From Duganella phyllosphaerae (GTDB lineage Bacteria; Pseudomonadota; Gammaproteobacteria; Burkholderiales; Burkholderiaceae_D), in assembly GCF_001758785.1 (NCBI RefSeq), contig NZ_LROM01000131.1, positions 1 to 64,000 on the forward strand: a stretch of DNA of 64,000 nucleotides, read 5' to 3'. This document shows positions 59,141-64,000 of the stretch, piece by piece. Under the pieces are notes generated by a model. That model was not told where the DNA came from. It was given only the letters and a program-made list of their open reading frames with translations, and ran no database searches. The position numbers and the translations under genes were made by a program. The first letter of the stretch is position 1. Every line of letters begins with the position of its first letter.

Positions 59141-60409
59141 ATGCGCATGTTCTCCCTGCGATTGCGAACCCTGTTCCAGGCCGCGCTGCTGGCGGCGCTG
59201 CCGCTGGCGCAAGCTGCAGCACCTGCAGCGCCTGCGGCCACCAATGCTGCCACTGCGCCGCAAGGATCGCTGGTCATCGTCGGCGGCGGCCTGAAGGCCG
59301 ATAACGCCGAAATCTGGCAACGCATCGTCACCCTGGCCGGCGGCCCCGGCGCGCGCATCGCCGTGCTGCCGTCGGCCAGCGCCAATCCCGAGCGCGCCGG
59401 CCAGTGGATTTCGGAACGCTTGAACAGCTATGGCGCGGCCGCCTTCGTGGTGCCGCTGTCGGTGCGCCTGGCCGATACCGATTTTCGCAAGGTGGCCGAA
59501 GACGCCGAACTGGCCAGCGCCGTGCGCAGCGCCGGCGGCGTGTTCTTCCCTGGCGGCGACCAGTCGCGCATCACCGAAGCGCTGGTGCGCGCCGACGGCA
59601 GCCGCACCGCCGTGCTCGACGCCGTATGGGACGTGTACCGGCGCGGCGGCGTGGTGGCCGGCGACAGCGCCGGCGCCGCCATCATGAGCAGCACCATGTT
59701 TTACGCCCCCAACTCGGTGCTGGCCACCCTGCGCTCCGGCGTGGCCGATGGCCGCGACATCGCCCCCGGCCTGGGTTTCATCGGCGACGACGTCTTCGTC
59801 GATCAGCACCTGCTGGTGCGTGGCCGCTTTGCGCGCATGATTCCGGCCATGCTCAAGAAGGGCTACAAGGTCGGCCTCGGCATCGACGAGAACACGGCCA
59901 TGGTGGTGGACCGGCGCCGCCAGGTGGAAATCATCGGCGTCAAGGGCGCGCTGCTGATCGACCTGACGCACGCCACCACCGACAGTGCGCGCGCCGGTTT
60001 CAACGTCTCCAACGCCGTGCTCAGCTACCTGGACCGGGGCGACCGCTACGACCTGGCCACGCACACCTTCACGCCGGCCCCCGAGAAGGCCGGCGGCCGT
60101 CTGGCCGATGGCCGGGAACTGGCGCGCCAGCCCGTGTATTCGAGCGATATCCTGGGCCGCAACGCGGTGGTGGAGCTGATGGAAAACCTGGTCAACAACC
60201 ACGAGAACGAAGCGATCGGGATTGCCACCAGCGGGCGCGAGATGGGGGAGGGCGTGCAGCCGCCGGCGTTCCAGTTCACCTTCCGCAAGACGCCCGACAG
60301 CGTCGCCTATTTAAAACCGGAGACGCACAACTACTCGATCCTCAATCTGCGGCTCGATATCCGCCAGCTCGACGCCGCGTCAGAGCCGGTGCCGGTGCTG
60401 TCCAACTGA
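59141..60409 (+). CDS. cphE: exported cyanophycinase 2
   Basis: Protein of 422 residues, paralogue of the preceding gene. Signal peptide about 1-26, Ala-rich linker, S51 domain: SLVIVGGGLKADN, FPGGDQ (Gln141), nucleophile VAGDSAGAA (Ser176), DQHLLVRGRFARMI and GIDENTAMVVD. The residue before the nucleophile is Asp instead of Ser. It probably shares the substrate of its neighbour with a different preference for polymer length or side chain; this is inference. Its end differs from that of paralogue 1 in the last 60 residues. Confidence 0.93.
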   Translation: MRMFSLRLRTLFQAALLAALPLAQAAAPAAPAATNAATAPQGSLVIVGGGLKADNAEIWQRIVTLAGGPGARIAVLPSASANPERAGQWISERLNSYGAAAFVVPLSVRLADTDFRKVAEDAELASAVRSAGGVFFPGGDQSRITEALVRADGSRTAVLDAVWDVYRRGGVVAGDSAGAAIMSSTMFYAPNSVLATLRSGVADGRDIAPGLGFIGDDVFVDQHLLVRGRFARMIPAMLKKGYKVGLGIDENTAMVVDRRRQVEIIGVKGALLIDLTHATTDSARAGFNVSNAVLSYLDRGDRYDLATHTFTPAPEKAGGRLADGRELARQPVYSSDILGRNAVVELMENLVNNHENEAIGIATSGREMGEGVQPPAFQFTFRKTPDSVAYLKPETHNYSILNLRLDIRQLDAASEPVPVLSN

Positions 60410-60433
60410 GCACAGAGTACTGTGCGGTTGCGG

Positions 60434-60478
60434 ATGCAGGCACTAGAATGGTCGTTTCGACCTACGCGAGGCCTGCAT
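60434..60478 (+). other. possible leader hairpin covering the start of the M64 gene
   Basis: ATGCAGGC (60434-60441) pairs with GCCTGCAT (60471-60478), which includes the first two bases of the ATG at 60477. Inside, GGTCG-TTT-CGACC (60450-60462) forms a second stem. If transcribed from upstream the start codon would be hidden. It might also be chance. Confidence 0.35.
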
Positions 60479-61898
60479 GTCCTGTAAATCCCTGATCGGT
60501 GCGCTGCTGCTGGCGGCCACCTGTGCCAACGTTATGGCCGCGCCAGCGCCGCAACCGGCCACCGTCCGCCTCGACTACCTCCACAGCGGCAACGCTCTTT
60601 CCGAACAATACGCGGTCGATCGCGTGGTGATCGAACCGCTGCCGTGGCCCGGCGCCATGAGCCGCACCATCGACGACACCAACCGCGGCAACAACCTGGT
60701 GGAAGTGGTCGATGCCGAAAGCGGCGAGTTGCTGTATTCGCGCGGCTTTTCCACCGTGTTCGCGGAATGGGCCAGTACCGAAGAAGCGGCCCACACCAAC
60801 CGCGGCTTCCAGGAATCGGTACGCTTCCCCAAGCATGACAAGCCGGTGCGCGTGCGCATCCTGAAGCGTGACGAGCGCGGTGCGTTCTCGGTGGTGTGGA
60901 CCACTCGGGTGGACGCCGACGCCATGGACGTGGTGCGCAAGCAGGCCGCTGCGCCAGTCAAGCCGATCGCCATCCGCGTCAACGGCGCGCCGAAAGACAA
61001 AGTCGATCTCTTGATACTCGGCGACGGCTACACCGCCGGCGAGATGAAGAAATTCGAGGCGACCGCGCGCAAGCTGGCCGACCACCTGTTCAGCGTCTCG
61101 CCATTCAAGGAACGGGCCAAGGACTTCAACGTGTGGGCGCTGGCAGTGCCCACTGCCGAATCGGGCGTGTCGCGGCCCTCGACCGGTGTCCATCACGCCT
61201 CGCCGCTGGGCACGCGCTACGACATTTTCGGCAGCGAGCGCTATGTGCTCACCACGGACAACCGTGCGCTGCGCGAACTGGCGCAGAACGCCTCGTACGA
61301 GTTCATCGAAATCCTGGTCAACAACGACACCTACGGTGGCGGTGGCATCTTCGGCCAGTTCAGTACGGCGGCGGCCAATAACGACTGGGCCAATTACCTG
61401 TTCGTGCACGAATTCGGCCACCACTTCGCCGGCCTGGCCGACGAGTACTACACGTCGCCCGTCGCCTACGCCACCGGCGGCGTCCGCCGCGAACCTTGGG
61501 AACCCAACGCCACCGCGCTGCGCGACCCGGCCAAGCTGAAATGGAAAAAATTCGTCAAGGACGGCACGCCGCTGCCCACGCCGTGGCCGAAGGAAGCGTA
61601 TGAAACCGCGTCGCGCGCTTATCAGAAAGAACGCGCGGCGCTGCGTGCCGCCAACCGTCCCGAGTCGGAAATGAGCGCGCTGTTCCAGAGGGATCTAGAG
61701 CAGTCCAAGGCGCTGTTCTCGCGCGATCCGCACCTGCACACCGTGGGCGCGTTCGAGGGCGCCAACTATGAAGCGAAGGGCTATTACCGGCCCGAGATGC
61801 AGTGCCTGATGTTCGATCGCAGCGATAAATTCTGCGCGGTGTGCGCTGACGCCGTCACTACCATCATCGATCTGTATTCCCGTCCTGCAATCAAATAG
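60477..61898 (+). CDS. M64 family metallopeptidase (IgA peptidase-like)
   Basis: Protein of 473 residues. Signal peptide about 1-21. An N-terminal beta domain (residues 28-160, VRLDYLHSGNALSEQ) is followed by the M64 catalytic domain starting KVDLLILGDGYTAGEM. Zinc motif HEFGHHFAGLADE (His311, Glu312, His315). The Cys pair in EMQCLMFDRSDKFCAVC near the end may be structural. It is secreted or periplasmic. It begins 67 bases after the second cyanophycinase and could be read with it, though a possible promoter and hairpin lie between. The substrate is unknown. Confidence 0.9.
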   Translation: MSCKSLIGALLLAATCANVMAAPAPQPATVRLDYLHSGNALSEQYAVDRVVIEPLPWPGAMSRTIDDTNRGNNLVEVVDAESGELLYSRGFSTVFAEWASTEEAAHTNRGFQESVRFPKHDKPVRVRILKRDERGAFSVVWTTRVDADAMDVVRKQAAAPVKPIAIRVNGAPKDKVDLLILGDGYTAGEMKKFEATARKLADHLFSVSPFKERAKDFNVWALAVPTAESGVSRPSTGVHHASPLGTRYDIFGSERYVLTTDNRALRELAQNASYEFIEILVNNDTYGGGGIFGQFSTAAANNDWANYLFVHEFGHHFAGLADEYYTSPVAYATGGVRREPWEPNATALRDPAKLKWKKFVKDGTPLPTPWPKEAYETASRAYQKERAALRAANRPESEMSALFQRDLEQSKALFSRDPHLHTVGAFEGANYEAKGYYRPEMQCLMFDRSDKFCAVCADAVTTIIDLYSRPAIK

Positions 61899-62073
61899 GG
61901 GGTTACGTACGGTACCGAACAGTCAAATTTTGTGCTTTTGGATATTCTGATTACGTGACCTAGCGCTTCTACCAAAAAAGCGGAAAGCGTTTAGAGGCGG
62001 GATCGTTTAACTTAACTGAACGGTCCGGCCCACTAAATAAGAACGTATCCAAACATAATTGAGAGGAACTATC

Positions 62074-62541
62074 ATGAGCAAAATCGTCGCTACCCTGATC
62101 GCCGGCCTGTTCGCTACCGCCGCCTTCGCCCAAACGCCGGAAGTAACCCGCGCCCAGACCGAAGCCAACAAGGACATCGCCAAGGCCCAGCAAAAAGAAG
62201 CCAAGGTTGAAGCCAAGGCCGACAAAAAAGCCAACAAAGCTGTCAACAAAGCTGACCAGGTACACGCTGAACAGCAAGCCAAGGTAAACACCGAAGCTGC
62301 CAAAGCCAACGAAAAAGTGGCCAAAGCTGACCCGGAAGACAAAGCCAAAGCAGCTGCCGAAGGCCAGAAAGACGTCGCCAAGGCAGTTGAAAAAGCTGAA
62401 AAGAAAACCGTGAAAGCGGACGCCAAAGCGATCAAGAAAACCGTTGACGCCACCGAAGACAAAGCGCTGGCCGCCAACAAGACCGACGCAGTGCGCGCCA
62501 AAGCCGCTGCTGACCTCAAAGAAGCCGCAGCCAAGCACTAA
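62074..62541 (+). CDS. Ala/Lys-rich exported protein of unknown function
   Basis: Protein of 155 residues. Signal peptide (MSKIVATLIAGLFATAAFA), then a low-complexity helical region built from Ala, Lys, Glu and Asp (about 65 percent of residues), with loosely repeating KADxKAxKKxV units. It resembles periplasmic coiled-coil or histone-H1-like sequences in composition only. GAGAGGAA precedes the ATG, and a strong terminator follows 21 bases after the stop, so it is a monocistronic, probably well-expressed gene. Base composition is more AT-rich than its neighbours because of many AAA and GAA codons. Confidence 0.75.
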   Translation: MSKIVATLIAGLFATAAFAQTPEVTRAQTEANKDIAKAQQKEAKVEAKADKKANKAVNKADQVHAEQQAKVNTEAAKANEKVAKADPEDKAKAAAEGQKDVAKAVEKAEKKTVKADAKAIKKTVDATEDKALAANKTDAVRAKAAADLKEAAAKH

Positions 62542-62561
62542 TCTGCTGAGCTGATGTAAAG

Positions 62562-62596
62562 ACGGGCGCACCTGCGAGGGTGTGCCCGTTTTTTTA
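62562..62596 (+). terminator. Rho-independent terminator
   Basis: ACGGGCGCAC (62562-62571) pairs with GTGTGCCCGT (62580-62589), with one G-T pair, across an eight-base loop, followed by TTTTTTT. It ends the Ala/Lys-rich protein transcript. Confidence 0.88.
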
Positions 62597-62610
62597 TTTA
62601 GAATGCAGGC

Positions 62611-62910
62611 ATGACACGCAAACTCACTCCCGTATTCCCTGGTCCCCGCACCGCGCGCGGCGCCGTACTGGCCGTCCTGCTCTCCAACGCCGACCAGACC
62701 GGCGCCGAACCGCTGCGCGGCCGCGTCACGCTGGCAGCCATCGTGCGCGCCTTGAAGCGCAAGTACCACTGGCCGATCGAAACGGCCAGCTTTCCATCGA
62801 ATGGTCCCGACGGCCGGGCCACGTGGGCGACCGTCTACAGCCTGCCCGAAGACGTGATCGCCGCAGCGTTCGACGACCGCGGCCGCGACTGGCTGCTGGC
62901 GGCGCGCTAA
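62611..62910 (+). CDS. small hypothetical protein, possible winged helix
   Basis: Protein of 99 residues. RTARGAVLAVLLSNADQTGAEPL and LAAIVRALKRKYHWPIETASF suggest a helix-turn-helix or winged-helix fold, then VYSLPEDVIAAAFDDRGRDW. I know no named family. Begins 15 bases after the terminator T-tract; no good Shine-Dalgarno. It resembles small regulatory proteins that accompany phage or plasmid modules, but nothing near supports mobility. Confidence 0.55.
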   Translation: MTRKLTPVFPGPRTARGAVLAVLLSNADQTGAEPLRGRVTLAAIVRALKRKYHWPIETASFPSNGPDGRATWATVYSLPEDVIAAAFDDRGRDWLLAAR

Positions 62911-62929
62911 ATCACGGCCAGCCCACCCC

Positions 62930-62998
62930 GGCCAGCTGATCGCGGCCAGCTATTCGAGGCCAGCTATTCGGGCCAGCTATTCGAGGCCAGCTGATCAC
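62930..62998. repeat. tandem 14-bp repeat
   Basis: Five direct copies built on GGCCAGCTATTCGA: 62930-62943, 62944-62957, 62958-62970 (one base short), 62971-62984 and 62985-62998. The first and last read CTGATC in place of CTATTC. The stop codon of the cyclophilin-like gene (62995-62997, minus strand) lies in the final unit. Confidence 0.9.
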
Positions 62999-63462
62999 GG
63001 CTGCGCTGGCTCCACGCGTTCGACCGTCACGCGCATGGCGCCGCTCCTGCGCAAGATCGCCAGGCCCTCGTCGATCTGCCCCAGCTTGATCAAGCCGTCC
63101 GAATATCTGAAATCCTTGTGGTACAGGGCCAGGTTGCCCCATGGCGCGTAATACGCCATGTCGCCGGTGCGCGGCGCATAGCCGGCTGGCGCCCCCTTTT
63201 TGCTCAGGCGCTCGGGCAGGTCGGCGATTTTTTCGGTGGCGGCGTGGTCGCCCAGGGTGAGCTTGAGCGGCAGCAGCGCCAGGAAATCACGGCTGGCGGG
63301 CGTGTCCGATAACGAAGCCACGATGGGCCCATGCTCGGTGACGATACGGATTTTCACGGGAACGGTACGGGACGGCGCGTTCTGCGCACCGGCCGCCAGG
63401 CTAGCGCCGGCCAGCAATAGCGAGACGACGATGGCAGCGGCAGACGAGGAGGCAAGTGGCAT
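62995..63462 (-). CDS. exported cyclophilin-like fold protein
   Basis: Protein of 155 residues. Signal peptide about 1-26 (IVVSLLLAGASLAAGAQ). The mature part (KIRIVTEHGPIVASLSDTPASRDFLALLP, GDMAYYAPWGNLALYHKDFRYSDGLIKLGQID) matches the cyclophilin-like family exemplified by TM1367. Function is unknown; prolyl isomerase activity is not expected from this group. The chosen ATG has only a weak CGGAA upstream. An earlier in-frame Met lies ten codons upstream. Confidence 0.78.
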   Translation of the reverse strand: MPLASSSAAAIVVSLLLAGASLAAGAQNAPSRTVPVKIRIVTEHGPIVASLSDTPASRDFLALLPLKLTLGDHAATEKIADLPERLSKKGAPAGYAPRTGDMAYYAPWGNLALYHKDFRYSDGLIKLGQIDEGLAILRRSGAMRVTVERVEPAQP

Positions 63463-63564
63463 GGCGACGTTCCGGCAAAGTTGGAGGAGCACCGATTGTA
63501 GGGCCCAACCACGGGTGCGAAACGTGCCGCAATTGCAAGAGCTTATGACATAGTTTCATGAATA

Positions 63565-63590
63565 GGTCGCAGGATTATGCCCCTGCGACC
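63565..63590 (-). terminator. hairpin downstream of parC, possible terminator
   Basis: GGTCGCAGG (63565-63573) pairs perfectly with CCTGCGACC (63582-63590) around an eight-base loop. It lies 16 bases beyond the parC stop in the direction of transcription. There is no clear T-tract on the parC strand, so function as an intrinsic terminator is uncertain. Confidence 0.5.
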
Positions 63591-63606
63591 CATAAAAATC
63601 ACCGGG

Positions 63607-64000
63607 TCAGACAATCGGCGTCAGGCCACTCGGCTTGATGCGGGTGGCCAACGCCTTGCCCTTGCGGGCGCGCTTGCCGATGTGCTCGGCCAGGGCGGAT
63701 GCCGACAGCCTCACATCCTGCGGCTTGGCGCCACGACCGATGCCGCTGACGATCACGCCTTTCTGGCTGATCGGCTTGGCCGAGACCAGGGTTTCCTTGT
63801 CCTCGAGCTCCATCACGATCACGCCGCGACCGCCATTGGTCAGCACCTTCATCTCATCGAGGCCGAATACCAGCACCCGCGCATTGGCCGACAGCGCTGC
63901 CACGGCATTGGCTTCGGGACCGACCACCGATGGCGGCAGCGGCACGTCGCCATCATCCAGGGTGATGAACGATTTGCCGCCACGGATGCGGCTGACCATG
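63607..64000 (-). CDS. parC: DNA topoisomerase IV subunit A, C-terminal part (5' end outside window)
   Basis: About 131 residues are visible: the C-terminal beta-pinwheel region, with MVSRIRGGKSFITLDDGDVPLPP, LTNGGRGVIVMELEDKETLV and GVIVSGIGRG matching ParC rather than GyrA, then a basic tail (IGKRARKGKALATRIKP). ParC and ParE decatenate daughter chromosomes. The Met at the window edge is internal, not a start, because the conserved domain clearly extends upstream. Confidence 0.9.
   Translation of the reverse strand, partial: MVSRIRGGKSFITLDDGDVPLPPSVVGPEANAVAALSANARVLVFGLDEMKVLTNGGRGVIVMELEDKETLVSAKPISQKGVIVSGIGRGAKPQDVRLSASALAEHIGKRARKGKALATRIKPSGLTPIV

Noticed and set aside
57827..60202. 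A 791-codon open frame on the minus strand across both cyanophycinase genes
   Set aside because: It is the antisense shadow of two genes with clear S51 motifs and signal peptides; the translation is His/Ala/Val-rich with no family resemblance, typical of GC-rich antisense frames.
62930..62998. CRISPR-like array
   Set aside because: Units of 14 bp are contiguous with no spacers and no cas genes in the window; it is a simple tandem repeat.

Overview
The window is GC-rich, densely coded chromosomal DNA with short intergenic gaps and Gram-negative features: lipoproteins, a TonB-dependent receptor and periplasmic enzymes. Gene content (a DUF2863-type protein, DarP/YjgA, paaABCDE, secreted M4 and M64 peptidases, GGGGTCGGACCCC palindromes) suggests a soil or water betaproteobacterium of the Oxalobacteraceae (Massilia/Duganella/Janthinobacterium-like). 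This placement is inference from gene families; there is no rRNA or tRNA in the window.

Layout. 1-3073: end of a histidine-utilisation operon (hutD end, hutI), then a fused osmoprotectant/amino-acid ABC binding protein-permease. 3256-12438: an EamA exporter/GNAT pair, a hypoxanthine/uracil DNA glycosylase, a type II toxin-antitoxin pair whose toxin has an in-frame stop, a TPR/transglutaminase-like lipoprotein, a DUF2863 and HDOD pair, an alkyladenine glycosylase, and a chemoreceptor with a soluble Cache partner. 12675-19293: KamA-like radical SAM enzyme, MFS transporter, prolyl-hydroxylase-like oxygenase, FAH-family hydrolase, class III aminotransferase and a carboxymuconolactone-decarboxylase-like protein. 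19395-27717: a candidate small RNA, serine hydrolase, carboxylesterase, mogA-darP, pmbA, a lipoprotein hydrolase, an M14 carboxypeptidase and paaX. 27871-39768: a near-complete phenylacetate operon paaABCDEGHIKJYZ, divergent from its repressor paaX and lacking paaF. 39854-48013: membrane protein, M24 peptidase, PHP-type lipoprotein and two tandem M4 metallopeptidases. 48317-52077: ACT-like protein, argH and a small island of conflict-type genes (Abi-like HEPN protein, GNAT, and a stand-alone colicin-E3-type RNase with an overlapping partner). 52121-60409: a divergent gene set that reads as an extracellular cyanophycin scavenging locus (YfcC-type importer, CphZ-type dipeptide hydrolase, TonB receptor, two exported cyanophycinases). 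60477-64000: M64 peptidase, an Ala/Lys-rich exported protein, small genes and the end of parC.

Repeats. A 121-bp palindromic element occurs twice as near-identical inverted copies (20606-20726 and 40284-40404), with a shorter relative at 16309-16354; each sits directly behind a gene. A GGGGTCGGACCCC palindrome occurs at 24190 and 45405. A different palindromic repeat is embedded in frame at the start of paaD.

The strongest candidates for new biology are the cyanophycin utilisation locus, the miniature colicin-E3-like toxin with its partner, the cruciform repeat family, and the repeat-derived N-terminus of PaaD.
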